Assembly: GCA_016795105.1 (NCBI GenBank) | Contig: JAEUIH010000015.1 | Location: 1 to 64,000, forward strand | DNA: 64,000 nucleotides | From: Planctomyces sp. | GTDB lineage: Bacteria; Planctomycetota; Planctomycetia; Planctomycetales; Planctomycetaceae | Reading direction: 5' to 3' | In this document: one piece after another, positions 7,657 through 16,855 of the stretch | Layout of the letters: the number at the start of each line of letters is the position of its first letter | Numbering within the stretch: position 1 is the stretch's first letter | Notes under the pieces: model-generated | Told to the model about the DNA's origin: nothing | Seen by the model: the letters and a program-made list of their open reading frames with translations, nothing else | Database searches by the model: none | Translations under genes and position numbers: made by a program

Positions 7657-8778
7657 TCAGTGAGATGCTGTTCGCCCAGTGTGTGTAGTATGGACATAAG
7701 CTCCACACGAGTTACGAACAACAAGCGTTGGCGCGAGAAACGTTGTGCGCACTGGATGAGCGGCGTGAAGAATTCTTTCTTCCAGCGTTCGAAATGCGCA
7801 CCATGCCAATTCTCGGCATGGCTGGCGGACCGTTGTTAGTGTCACATTGGCTAGTGTTGCATGACGGACATCGTCAAAGCCGATCAGCCGCAGGTCTTCA
7901 GGTACGCGCACGTTCAGCTTCATGAGCGTTTGCTGCAGGCGAAATGCGGTAAAGTCGTTTGCACAGACAATGGCATCAACATCCTGGATCGCGTGTTTGA
8001 CGAAGGGAAGATGAGAGGCATCACCGTCCATACGAATTGGTATGCCACTGTGCAGCTGATATTGAAGCATGGCTTCACGAACTCCCGTCAGCCGAGCATC
8101 AACAGAGCTGGCTGAATCCCGATCAGACAACAGGCGCAGCCTTCTCATGCCGAGTCGCAGTAAGTGATCGGCTGCAAGGAATCCGGCCTGCACATTGTCA
8201 AGTGCAACAAGGTCATAGTCACTCCGCAATGGGAACGGCATGAAGTCGCGATCGATCAGTACCACAGCGATACCAGCCTGACGCAGCAGATCCAACAACT
8301 GCAAATTGACGTTGCGACTGTCGTCCAGATGTTCGAACGGCGCAAAGATGACGCCCCGGACTCCTCGCTGAATAAACTGCTCACAGGCTTCACGTGCCAA
8401 TGTTGCATCAAGATTGCGATCCAACATGGGATGCGGCGAACGTCCCCAGAGAACTCCGTATCCATGGAGCTTTGCGATCGCTCCCAATTCGCCACAAACA
8501 ACGTCAAGAACTTCTGTCGAGCCACGGCCGGGGACAAGCAAACCTATCAATTGACTGTTTTGCTGATGTTCGCCGCTACGAACATACGAACCAGAACCAG
8601 CCTTGCGTTCAATTAACCCTTCCGACTGAAGGTCGCGTAACGCTCTCGCGACAGTGGGTCTTGAGGCGTGGAATCTTTGCACGAGTTGTGATTCGCTGGG
8701 CAGTTTGCCGGACGGGGCGAATTTCCCCGTGGCAATCTCAATGCGCAGTTCCTGAGAGATCTGCTGATGTTTCTGCAT
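7657..8778 (-). CDS. AraR-like regulator: GntR HTH fused to LacI sugar-sensing domain
   Basis: This protein has 373 residues. The N-terminus (1-70) is a GntR winged helix: ELRIEIATGKFAPSGKLPSESQLVQRF, then SRPTVARALRDLQSEGLIERKAGSGSYV. The remainder is a periplasmic-binding-protein-like LacI sensor (LIGLLVPGRGSTE..., GVIFAPFEHL, VVLIDRDFMPFP, LVALDNVQAGFLAADHLL, DAIVCANDF, LRLIGFDD). The GntR/LacI chimera is the architecture of AraR, in which the sugar ligand releases DNA. It is divergent from a fructose/sucrose uptake and hydrolysis operon and almost certainly regulates it. The intergenic region holds a matching TGTA-N2-TACA palindrome. The inducer is inferred to be fructose or a small fructan; the fold alone does not show it. 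Confidence 0.85.
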   Translation of the reverse strand: MQKHQQISQELRIEIATGKFAPSGKLPSESQLVQRFHASRPTVARALRDLQSEGLIERKAGSGSYVRSGEHQQNSQLIGLLVPGRGSTEVLDVVCGELGAIAKLHGYGVLWGRSPHPMLDRNLDATLAREACEQFIQRGVRGVIFAPFEHLDDSRNVNLQLLDLLRQAGIAVVLIDRDFMPFPLRSDYDLVALDNVQAGFLAADHLLRLGMRRLRLLSDRDSASSVDARLTGVREAMLQYQLHSGIPIRMDGDASHLPFVKHAIQDVDAIVCANDFTAFRLQQTLMKLNVRVPEDLRLIGFDDVRHATLANVTLTTVRQPCRELAWCAFRTLEERILHAAHPVRTTFLAPTLVVRNSCGAYVHTTHTGRTASH

Positions 8779-8925
8779 AGACTCGAATCGGGAACGTTGC
8801 GAATTGCAAAAGGTGGCCGGATCTCTCCAGCGGTCATTTTGGGGACGGGCCTTGGGCCGCCTTCCAAGCTCCAGATGCCTAACAACAAGTGCATCAGAGC
8901 GACAGACATGTCATCACAAGCCAGT

Positions 8926-8955
8926 AACCTGTAACTACAGGATAGTTATCAGGTT
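8926..8955. promoter_or_regulatory. Candidate operator of the GntR/LacI regulator
   Basis: CCTGTAACTACAGG at 8928-8941 is a perfect 6+2+6 dyad with the core TGTA-N2-TACA, the spacing of the AraR consensus (TTGTACGTACAA type). A second, wider dyad, AACCTG (8926-8931) with CAGGTT (8950-8955), encloses it. It sits in the 291-nt divergent intergenic region, about 150 nt from the regulator start and 128 nt from the transporter start, so it could control both. Confidence 0.55.
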
Positions 8956-9069
8956 CGGGCCAGTTTTGCAACTCGACCGAATTCTGGATTCGTATGATCA
9001 CTAATCCACGAGGCTTCTCGTCCACCGCTGGAAGACGAACAACGTTCGACCAAGTCAGGAATCCTTTTC

Positions 9070-10395
9070 ATGAAATCGAAGCTGTATTTCTGGTCCATCG
9101 TCTCCGCCCTGGCAGGATTTCTATTTGGCTTTGATACGGTCGTCATTTCCGGTGCGGAGAAGACGATCCAGAGTCTCTGGGGATTGAGCAACGGTATGCA
9201 CGGACTGGCCATGAGCGCCGCGTTGTGGGGGACCGTGCTGGGTTCGGCGATCGGACAGTGGCCGACCGATCGATACGGCCGTCGTCCCACACTGATTCTG
9301 ATTGGCGTCCTGTACTTTGTGTCTGCAGTCTGGTCGGGGCTGGCGACCGATGTCTACTCATTTATCATCGCGAGATTCACAGGAGGCCTCGGCGTAGGCA
9401 TTTCCACGATCGCAGCTCCGTTGTTCATTTCGGAGATTTCGCCCGCAAAAATGCGAGGACGACTGACGGGGTTATTTCAGTTCAACATTGTTTTCGGCAT
9501 CCTGATGGCCTTCGCGTCGAATGCCATTCTGGACGGTGTCAGGAACGACTGGCGTTGGATGCTGGGAGTGGAGGCTATTCCGGCGTTCTTTTACACACTC
9601 TTGTGTTTCGTCATTCCTGAAAGCCCGCGCTGGTTGATTGCAAAGAAGGGCGACCGCGACATGGGGATGCGTGTGCTTGCCATGATCAGCGAAGATTCGT
9701 CGCCAGATAATTTGAATCGACTGGCCGATGAAATCTCAGATGCTGCAGCGACCTCGGCGACATCGCGAGGGTTTTGGTCGTCGAAGATGCGAGTTCCAAT
9801 CGTGCTCGCATTTCTAGTCGCGTTTTTCAATCAAATGTCCGGCATCAACGCCATCCTGTACTTTGCCCCGCGGATTTTTGAGTTGACTGGGCTGGGCGAG
9901 AAAGCAGCGTTGTTGCAGTCGATCGGCATCGGCGTAACAAATCTGATCTTTACATTTGTCGGGTTGTGGCTGATCGATCGCCTTGGTCGTCGAACTTTGT
10001 TGTACATCGGTTCGTTCGGATACATTTTGTCCCTTGGGTTATGCTCGTTCGCCTTCTTTAGCGAACGATACAGCATTGTCCCTGCCTGCGTTTTTGGATT
10101 CATTGCGGCTCATGCAGTTGGCCAGGGAGCTGTGATTTGGGTCTTGATTTCCGAGATTTTTCCAAATCAGTATCGGGCCTCAGGTCAGGCACTCGGCAGC
10201 TTCACACACTGGATTTTTGCGGCATTGCTGACAACGCTTTTTCCGACGATGGTCACCCTGTTTCCTCCAGGCTATGTCTTTCTGTTTTTCTGCGGGATGA
10301 TGGTTCTGCAGTTAATCTGGGTGATGTTTATGGTTCCGGAAACTAAGGGCGTGCCGCTTGAAGACATACAAAAGCAACTGGGAATCACGCCATGA
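9070..10395 (+). CDS. MFS sugar porter (fructose/sucrose type proton symporter)
   Basis: This 441-residue inner-membrane protein has 12 predicted helices. Sugar-porter signatures are all present: GFLFGFDTVVISGA in helix 1, DRYGRRP after helix 2, GVGISTIAAPLFISEISPAKMRGRL, PESPRWL near residue 195, DRLGRRT in the second half, and PETKG close to the C-terminus. A GGA-type site (AGGAA) precedes ATG 9070. The helix 7 segment QMSGINAILYF (Q-SG-N) lines the sugar site in this family. It is the first gene of a three-gene operon with a fructokinase and a GH32 enzyme, so fructose or sucrose is the likely substrate; proton coupling is the family norm. Confidence 0.9.
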   Translation: MKSKLYFWSIVSALAGFLFGFDTVVISGAEKTIQSLWGLSNGMHGLAMSAALWGTVLGSAIGQWPTDRYGRRPTLILIGVLYFVSAVWSGLATDVYSFIIARFTGGLGVGISTIAAPLFISEISPAKMRGRLTGLFQFNIVFGILMAFASNAILDGVRNDWRWMLGVEAIPAFFYTLLCFVIPESPRWLIAKKGDRDMGMRVLAMISEDSSPDNLNRLADEISDAAATSATSRGFWSSKMRVPIVLAFLVAFFNQMSGINAILYFAPRIFELTGLGEKAALLQSIGIGVTNLIFTFVGLWLIDRLGRRTLLYIGSFGYILSLGLCSFAFFSERYSIVPACVFGFIAAHAVGQGAVIWVLISEIFPNQYRASGQALGSFTHWIFAALLTTLFPTMVTLFPPGYVFLFFCGMMVLQLIWVMFMVPETKGVPLEDIQKQLGITP

Positions 10396-11282
10396 CCGGC
10401 CGTCATCAGATTGTTGGACTCGGAGAGGTCCTGTGGGACATCTTTCCTGCTGGCCCTCGATTCGGCGGCGCGCCGGCGAATTTCGTCTGCAGTGCGGCCG
10501 GAGTGGGTGGAAACTCGGTGCATGCGTCGATGGTCAGTGCAGTTGGACGGGATTCTCTTGGTGAAAAAGGGCTCGCGGAATTCCGAAGGCGATCTGTCGA
10601 TGCGACTCACGTCGCGCAACTGGATCTGCAGTCGGGGCAGGTGCTTGTACAGCTCGATGCTCTGGGTCAGGCAAGCTACCAGTTCCTTGAAGACACGGCG
10701 TGGGACAACGTCCGGTGGACGACCGATCTTCAAACACTGGCGGAAAAAGCTGATGCTGTCTGCTTTGGAACACTGGGACAAAGAAGCAATGTCTCGCGCG
10801 AAACAGTCCGGCAATTCATCCACTCGACGGCGGACGGATGTCTGCGAATTCTGGATATCAACCTCCGTCCGCCGTACTGGACCGACGAAGTGATTCTGGA
10901 ATCCCTGCCGTTGGCAAACGTATTGAAGCTGAACAGCGATGAATTGCCGATTGTGGCGTCATTACTTTCACTTCACGGCGATGAAGAGGAATTGATGTGC
11001 CAATTGCTTCATAAGTTCTCATTTCAAGTGGCCGCACTGACTCGGGGAGCGGCGGGCTCACTACTGCTCAGCAGGTCAGGTGAACGCAGCGAGTTGCCTG
11101 GTCAGGAAATCAGGGTGGTCGATACTGTTGGTGCTGGTGATGCATTCACGGCGGCTCTGACCGTCGGCCTATTGAAGAATAAGCCACTGGCCGAAGTTCA
11201 TTCCTGGGCAGATCGAATTGCAGCGTTTGTGTGTACTCAGGCCGGCGCAACGCCGGAATTTCCGGATGAGTTTCGTTGCTGA
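10392..11282 (+). CDS. PfkB-family carbohydrate kinase, probable fructokinase
   Basis: A 296-residue cytoplasmic kinase. The N-terminal PfkB region (VGLGEVLWDIFPAGPRFGGAPANF) gives a substrate-binding Gly-Gly. The C-terminal signature DTVGAGDAFTAAL carries the catalytic Asp250. It overlaps the transporter stop by four bases (ATGA). In this operon it would phosphorylate imported fructose to fructose-6-phosphate. The EVLWDxFP opening is typical of fructokinases rather than ribokinases, but it does not prove the substrate. Confidence 0.87.
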   Translation: MTGRHQIVGLGEVLWDIFPAGPRFGGAPANFVCSAAGVGGNSVHASMVSAVGRDSLGEKGLAEFRRRSVDATHVAQLDLQSGQVLVQLDALGQASYQFLEDTAWDNVRWTTDLQTLAEKADAVCFGTLGQRSNVSRETVRQFIHSTADGCLRILDINLRPPYWTDEVILESLPLANVLKLNSDELPIVASLLSLHGDEEELMCQLLHKFSFQVAALTRGAAGSLLLSRSGERSELPGQEIRVVDTVGAGDAFTAALTVGLLKNKPLAEVHSWADRIAAFVCTQAGATPEFPDEFRC

Positions 11283-11292
11283 AAGGCTGATC

Positions 11293-13293
11293 ATGGTTCG
11301 ATTCCTGTTTCTGCTGTTCGTCTTTTCCGGTTACCAGAACGCGGCTATTGCTGCGGATGACGTCGTTATCAATGATTTCGAAGCCGACACATTTGGCAAC
11401 TGGATCGTGGAAGGCGAAGCGTTCGGGCCGGGGCCTGTTCAGGGGGCGGTCGACGGTCAAATGCCGGTTAGCGGAGTGCTTGGCAAGGGAGTTGCGAACA
11501 GCTTTTCGAAGGGTGACCAGGCTGTCGGAATCATCACGTCACCGGAATTCGTGATTACTCATAATCACATCGCGTTCCTCATTGGCGGTGGAAAGATTCC
11601 GGATGCACTTGGCATCGAACTGCTGGCAGACGGTCAGCGAGTTCGATCCGAAACGGGACACGAGTCCGAAGGCATGATATGGGAATCGTGGGATGTCAGC
11701 GAACTGATCGGCCGCAAAGTGAAGTTGCGAATCTTCGACAGCGCGACCGGAGGATGGGGACATATTCTGGTCGATCAGATCATCCTGACCGACACTTCGC
11801 GGCACGTTATTAAGGTTGATCGACTTTCCTCGTACCGCAAATCCAAGGGCTACTATCAGGAACCGTTTCGACCGCAGTTTCACTTCACTCCGGAAATGAA
11901 CTGGATGAATGATCCAAACGGTCTGGTCTACTATGACGGTGAATATCACTTGTTTTATCAGCACAACCCTCATGCGAATGAATGGGGGCACATGAGCTGG
12001 GGCCACGCCGTCAGTGAGGACCTCGTGCACTGGAAGCATCTGCCGATTGCTCTGCACGATGAATATGGAGTGATGGCGTTCTCCGGCAGTGCCGTGGTGG
12101 ATTTCGAGAACACGAGCAGCTTTGGCGTGAATGGCAAACCGCCGATGGTCGCGATCTACACGGGCCACAGTGCCGGACTTCAGACGCAGGACATCGCATT
12201 CAGTAACGATCGAGGCCGCACCTGGACAAAGTATGAGCACAATCCTGTGCTGGATATCGGAGAAGCGGATTTTCGAGATCCCAAAGTCTTCTGGCACACT
12301 CTGTCAAAGCGATGGGTGATGGTCGTGACGTTAGCGGTCCAGAAGAAGTTGCAGTTCTACGGTTCTCCAAATCTGAAAGACTGGACACTACTGAGCGAGT
12401 TTGGACCGGCGGGAGTTCCCAACAAACCGAACTGGGAATGCCCGGATATTTTTGAACTGCCAATCGAGAATGAGCCCGGCGGGACTCGCTGGGTTCTGGA
12501 GGCCGACATGGGTGGCGGAGCGATCGCAGGGGGGTCCGGCGGTGAGTATTTCACGGGCGTTTTTGACGGCACCAGTTTTGTCGCCGACTCAAAGGAATCC
12601 CAGTGGGTCGACTTTGGAAGGGATTTCTATGCGCCCGTTTCCTGGTCGAACATACCAGCCAGCGATGGTCGAAGACTATGGATTGGCTGGATGAACAACT
12701 GGGAAACGGCATTAAACCCCACCAGCCCGTGGCGCAGTGCGATGTCGATTCCCCGAGAGCTCACACTGAGGCGAATCAGCGGCCAGCTGCGACTGTGCCA
12801 AAGACCAGTGCGTGAGTTGCAGTTGCTGCGGACGGATTCGATCAGGTTGAAGAACGTTGAGCTCAAAAGCGAAACACGTAACATCGGTCTTCGAGGTCAG
12901 CAGCTCGAGGTAATTGCTGTGTTTAATCCGGGCGACGCAAGGGAATTCGGTCTGCGAGTTCTCAAGGGAACAAATCAGGAAACGGTTGTGGGTTATGATG
13001 TGAAGTCAAAGAGTCTGTTTATTGACCGAATTCGATCCGGCAACGCGGATTTTCATCCAGCGTTTCCCGGTCGCCATCGGGGACCATTAATTCCGGATGA
13101 CAGAGGGCACATTCGCCTGCATCTGTTTGTTGATGCATCGTCCGTCGAAGTCTTCGGCAACGATGGGGAAACTGTGGTGACGGATCTGGTGTTCCCGGAC
13201 GTCGGCAGTGCTGGAGCAGAGGTCTATTCATTCGATGGCACATGTGACTTGGTGGAATGCGACGTTTACCGACTAAAATCAGCGGTGCGTTAA
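11293..13293 (+). CDS. Secreted GH32 beta-fructosidase (levanase/invertase) with N-terminal sandwich domain
   Basis: The start is taken as ATG 11293 (MVRFLFLLFVFSGYQ), which opens a clean signal peptide (cleavage near AIA-ADD). An open frame extends upstream into the kinase gene but lacks a signal there. Residues about 22-170 form a beta-rich domain (FEADTFGNWIVEGEAFG...) ahead of the catalytic part. The GH32 five-blade domain has the nucleophile Asp207 in NWMNDPNG, FRDP (Asp329) and the acid/base Glu382 in NWECPD. The C-terminal GH32 sandwich ends the protein. It should release fructose from sucrose, inulin or levan outside the cytoplasm, feeding the porter and kinase upstream. Exo or endo mode cannot be told from sequence. 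Confidence 0.93.
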   Translation: MVRFLFLLFVFSGYQNAAIAADDVVINDFEADTFGNWIVEGEAFGPGPVQGAVDGQMPVSGVLGKGVANSFSKGDQAVGIITSPEFVITHNHIAFLIGGGKIPDALGIELLADGQRVRSETGHESEGMIWESWDVSELIGRKVKLRIFDSATGGWGHILVDQIILTDTSRHVIKVDRLSSYRKSKGYYQEPFRPQFHFTPEMNWMNDPNGLVYYDGEYHLFYQHNPHANEWGHMSWGHAVSEDLVHWKHLPIALHDEYGVMAFSGSAVVDFENTSSFGVNGKPPMVAIYTGHSAGLQTQDIAFSNDRGRTWTKYEHNPVLDIGEADFRDPKVFWHTLSKRWVMVVTLAVQKKLQFYGSPNLKDWTLLSEFGPAGVPNKPNWECPDIFELPIENEPGGTRWVLEADMGGGAIAGGSGGEYFTGVFDGTSFVADSKESQWVDFGRDFYAPVSWSNIPASDGRRLWIGWMNNWETALNPTSPWRSAMSIPRELTLRRISGQLRLCQRPVRELQLLRTDSIRLKNVELKSETRNIGLRGQQLEVIAVFNPGDAREFGLRVLKGTNQETVVGYDVKSKSLFIDRIRSGNADFHPAFPGRHRGPLIPDDRGHIRLHLFVDASSVEVFGNDGETVVTDLVFPDVGSAGAEVYSFDGTCDLVECDVYRLKSAVR

Positions 13294-13763
13294 TTGAATG
13301 ATGTTCAGAACGGTGCCATTTTGGAGTGGTGATAACTTTCACTCGGAGATCCAGCTTGAAGTTCCAAAATGACGGCGTTGCTTTAGTCACGTGGCGATAA
13401 CCCCGCGGTCGCATAACCCCAAAACGCGATTTGGAAAATCCGAAACTGCTTAGTGAAGCCAGTGGGGGTCATAACCCGAGCCGGGGGTGTCTCTGTTTGG
13501 GAGAGACAAATCGCTCTCAAACTGGCCGAGACGGCCAGATCGGTCTGAATTGCCGTGTCTCTGTTTGAGGCAAGAGGCACGGGACCGAGTTCGGGGCTGA
13601 TCGCAAGTTGTTGCGGGAAAGCGGGATAGGGCGACGCTTTTGGCGGGGCTCAAAGGTGATCGCAAAAAATAACCCCGGGGTCGAAAAATGTTTCGACACC
13701 GGGGCAAGTGGAAATTTGGGCTGACACAGTGGTGACCTTCGGGTTATTTGCCGATTCTGTGAT
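13294..13763. other. Gene-free stretch holding the left 307-bp repeat copy
   Basis: The short open frames in this stretch on the minus strand have no family resemblance and follow the repeat, not codon usage. It contains repeat copy A (13397-13704) and a terminator-like hairpin, then 59 nt before the second recombinase. Confidence 0.6.
13397..13704. repeat. 307-bp direct repeat, copy A
   Basis: It begins ATAACCCCGCGGTCGCATAACC and matches 16019-16325 along its length, estimated by eye at roughly 90%. Differences cluster in loops of small hairpins (for example TGTCTCTGTTTGGGAGAGACA here against TGTCTCTGAATGGGAGAGACA). It ends in the hairpin CCCCGGGGTCGAAA / TTTCGACACCGGGG (13673-13704). No tRNA follows this copy, unlike the other. 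Confidence 0.9.
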
Positions 13764-15035
13764 ATGGCCGAAAAACGGAAAAAACCAGCACCTGATGTTC
13801 TGCGGCCGGTACGGAAGGCAGTGATCTACACGCGGCAGTCGCGTGACCGGAACGCAGTGTTCTCATCCTGCGACATGCAGCGAAGCATCTGCAAAGATTT
13901 CGCGGACGGGTTTGGCTGGGAGGTCTGTGAGACATTCGAAGACGTCGGTGGATCCAGTGAATCGCTCGATCGTCCGTCATTGAGGCGACTTCTCCAGTCC
14001 GTGGAGGCTGGTGGAGTGGATCGCATCATTGTTTACAGCGTCGACCGGTTGACTCGAAAGTTACTGCATCTTCAGGTTCTTCTGCAGACATTTGAACAGC
14101 ATGATGTTTCCCTGCATGTTGTGACCGATCCGCACTTTGGCAGTTCCGCAAGCGCTCGGCTGATGTCCAATATCATCGCGGCGGCCAGTGAGTTCCAGCA
14201 GGATCTCACCCGAGAGCGACTGGCAGAGGCGAGAGCCGCACTCAAACAAAAAGGACGTCGCGTGGCGGGGCGAGTCCCGTATGGCTACGTGACCGACAGG
14301 AACTCAAAGCAGTTGATTATCGATCCCACGGAAGCGAAGCGCGTCCGGAAGATCTTTGAACTGGCCGTTAGTGGCAAGCGACCTCAGGAGATTGCTGACT
14401 ACGCAAATGGTCGGAAATGGCAGACGCGTCGTGATGGAGCGATGTGGACCGCGCGACAGGTTCTGAAGATGTTATCGAATCCGACTTACGCAGGAATGAT
14501 TCACCATGGTCCGGGGAGATTGCCAGGACAGCACGAAGCGATCGTGGACCACGCGATGTTCGAGCAGGTAAGAGTGGTGATTGCCTCTCGTCGTTCGCGG
14601 AAAGCCGACTATGCTCCGGCAAAGATTCTGTTTCCCCTCAGAAGGTTACTCAAATGTGGCCGGTGTCATCGAGCAATGACTCCCTGCATGAATCAACGTA
14701 AGTACTTTCGCGATTACTTCTATCGGTGTCGGTCGAGAGCCGGTGGAAAACCTCCTTGCCGCAATGTCAGCCTTCGAGCATTTGAGATTGAACACTTTAT
14801 TTGCTCCATGTTCGAACAGAGCGAGGCAGACCACGAGTCATCTGCAAATGGTCCGTTGGAGGCGATCCGCAGTTCCTGGTATGAACTCAACATGCGAACC
14901 CAGACAAATCTGCTGGCGACAATCATCAAAGAAGTGGTCTTCGATCCGGATGCAGGATCGATTTCCGTCACGCTCGTGGACGATGCGGCTGAGCAGATCA
15001 TGTCCGCGAAATCTGATGGTTCGTCAACGCGATAG
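13764..15035 (+). CDS. Serine recombinase (resolvase + recombinase domain)
   Basis: A 423-residue protein with a divergent but complete catalytic domain: IYTRQSRDR (Ser26), YSVDRLTRKLLHL, SEFQQDLTRER. A recombinase domain (GRVPYGYVTDRNSKQLIIDPTEAKRVRKIFEL in pattern) and a zinc ribbon (CGRCHRAMTPC ... FYRCRSRAGGKPPCRN) follow. It is shorter than the first recombinase, at the low end of the large serine family, with only a short tail after the ribbon. It probably mobilises the surrounding island. It lies 59 nt after the left 307-bp repeat and is convergent with the nucleotidyltransferase gene. Confidence 0.9.
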   Translation: MAEKRKKPAPDVLRPVRKAVIYTRQSRDRNAVFSSCDMQRSICKDFADGFGWEVCETFEDVGGSSESLDRPSLRRLLQSVEAGGVDRIIVYSVDRLTRKLLHLQVLLQTFEQHDVSLHVVTDPHFGSSASARLMSNIIAAASEFQQDLTRERLAEARAALKQKGRRVAGRVPYGYVTDRNSKQLIIDPTEAKRVRKIFELAVSGKRPQEIADYANGRKWQTRRDGAMWTARQVLKMLSNPTYAGMIHHGPGRLPGQHEAIVDHAMFEQVRVVIASRRSRKADYAPAKILFPLRRLLKCGRCHRAMTPCMNQRKYFRDYFYRCRSRAGGKPPCRNVSLRAFEIEHFICSMFEQSEADHESSANGPLEAIRSSWYELNMRTQTNLLATIIKEVVFDPDAGSISVTLVDDAAEQIMSAKSDGSSTR

Positions 15036-15097
15036 ACACACGCTTCTCAGCTTCGCCGCTGTTGCGGAGGATGTGGCAGAGGTTGTCGTCAGTGGAC

Positions 15098-15673
15098 TCA
15101 CTCGAAGAGTTCGTCGGATTCTGCGAGGACCGAATCGAGCAGATCGGTGAGTTCAAGCTGCAAGGCTTGCGTGCGAAGAAAGACATTCTCTTCTTCAGAA
15201 AGTCGACGCACGATCTGGCGAAGATCGTGCCGACTCTTGTGACTGCCTCGCTTGATCCAGATGAGTTTCGACAGTGCGGCATCGGGGCGGGAAACAATAG
15301 CGATTGTGCTCCCGGGAAACACTTCTGCCAGAACAGAACGACTCAATTCGCCGGGTACGAGTTCGCGAGGATACACGTCCAGCTTCAGAACCTCGACCTG
15401 ATCAAGCAACTGAAACGGCTTACCGCCGTGTATCGCATTTCGAATACCCTGTTCATCAGCGAAGTAACCTGCAGATTGAATCTCGCTCACCAATCGCTCA
15501 ATGTTCGCGGTCGCGCCAACTCGATCAATCACAATGTCAATATCCTGCGTCATTCTCGGTTCACCCCACGCGACGCTGACGACTCCTCCAGTCAGGTGAT
15601 GACGAATCTTGAGCGATTTGAGGATCCCTATGAAACGTTCGACGGTTCCGCGAAACGCTTCAATCGGAAACAT
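15098..15673 (-). CDS. Nucleotidyltransferase-fold protein (AbiEii/DUF6036-like, possible toxin)
   Basis: 191 residues from ATG 15673 (MFPIEAFRGTVERFIG); a TTG start at 15691 would add six residues. The signature HHLTGGVVSVAWGEPRMTQDIDIV contains the GG motif followed by Asp-Ile-Asp, the metal-binding pair of the DNA polymerase beta fold. The downstream VEVLKLDVYP block gives the third acidic residue. Such minimal nucleotidyltransferases often act as toxins or modifiers in type IV or MNT-like systems. The partner gene overlaps by 14 nt upstream. Toxin function is inferred from size, fold and location in a mobile island. Confidence 0.7.
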   Translation of the reverse strand: MFPIEAFRGTVERFIGILKSLKIRHHLTGGVVSVAWGEPRMTQDIDIVIDRVGATANIERLVSEIQSAGYFADEQGIRNAIHGGKPFQLLDQVEVLKLDVYPRELVPGELSRSVLAEVFPGSTIAIVSRPDAALSKLIWIKRGSHKSRHDLRQIVRRLSEEENVFLRTQALQLELTDLLDSVLAESDELFE

Positions 15674-15899
15674 GGGAGAGGGCTTTCTCAATCAGTTGTC
15701 GGACAGACTCTTCATGGCCGTACATCTTCAACGCGATTTCAAGCTTCAGCCTCTCTTCAGACATTGGGCCTTTCTCAGCGAGAACCTGTCGCATGATCCA
15801 GTCGCGGGACCATTGGAACATTTGCACCGCACGTGCAACCTTGACGTGGACAGGCATGGCATCAATCAGTTCCTCATATTTTTGTTGAACGACTGACAC
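15660..15899 (-). CDS. Small partner protein of the nucleotidyltransferase (antitoxin-like)
   Basis: A 79-residue helical protein starting at a GTG codon (15899). It has an Arg/Trp-rich middle (VARAVQMFQWSRDWIMRQVL) and a C-terminal helix. No DNA-binding motif is obvious. It overlaps the nucleotidyltransferase start by 14 nt, so the two are translationally coupled, with the small gene first as in toxin-antitoxin operons. The antitoxin role is inferred only from arrangement. Confidence 0.55.
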   Translation of the reverse strand: MSVVQQKYEELIDAMPVHVKVARAVQMFQWSRDWIMRQVLAEKGPMSEERLKLEIALKMYGHEESVRQLIEKALSHVSD

Positions 15900-16018
15900 G
15901 AAATGACATCCCTGAGGACACTGATGTTACATACCGATACAACACGCCAGTCTACCGACAAGGGAGGCAAATAAAAAGACGGAGACTCATTGATCCGGAC
16001 TTCACTTATGACACGTTC

Positions 16019-16325
16019 ATAACCCCGCGGTCGCATAACCCGAAAATGCGATTTGGAAAATCCGAAACTGCTTAGTGAAGCCAGTGGGGGTCATAACCCG
16101 AGCCGGGAGTGTCTCTGAATGGGAGAGACAAATCGCTCTCAAACGGGCCGAGACGCTTGGAGAGATCCGCTCTGGCGTGTCTCTGTTTGAGAAGAGAGGT
16201 TCGGGACCGAGTACGGGGCTGATCGCAAGTTGTTGCGGGAAAGCGGGATAGGGCGACGCTTTTGGCGGGGCTCAAAGGTGAGCGCAAAAAATAACCCCGG
16301 GGTCGAAATAAATTCGACACCGGGG
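16019..16325. repeat. 307-bp direct repeat, copy B (abuts tRNA-fMet)
   Basis: The direct partner of copy A at 13397-13704. Conserved arms, such as CTCAAAC ... GTTTGAG and TGTCTC ... GAGACA, are kept while loops vary. Its right end is the tRNA terminator hairpin. Confidence 0.9.
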
Positions 16326-16327
16326 TT
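16285..16327 (-). terminator. Rho-independent terminator of tRNA-fMet
   Basis: Arms AACCCCGGGGTCGAA (16293-16307) and TTCGACACCGGGGTT (16313-16327) pair with one mismatch. Read on the minus strand, the hairpin is followed by TTATTTTTTGCG, a U-rich tail. It starts 4 nt after the tRNA 3' end. Confidence 0.8.
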
Positions 16328-16328
16328 T

Positions 16329-16855
<527 letters not shown>

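Larger units (their letters stand above)
13397..16325. mobile_element. Small recombinase island bracketed by 307-bp direct repeats next to tRNA-fMet
   Basis: Two direct copies of a 307-bp block enclose a serine recombinase and a nucleotidyltransferase/partner pair. The right copy includes the terminator of the initiator tRNA gene, and homology between copies stops at the tRNA 3' end. This suggests insertion beside the tRNA with duplication of its downstream flank. The direction of duplication is inferred; the repeat could instead be an independent dispersed element. Confidence 0.55.

Noticed and set aside
11539-12297. 252-codon minus-strand frame
   Set aside because: Antisense to the GH32 catalytic domain, whose active-site motifs are intact.
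13019-13707. Overlapping minus-strand frames over repeat copy A
   Set aside because: They follow the 307-bp repeat and reappear in copy B only because the DNA is repeated.
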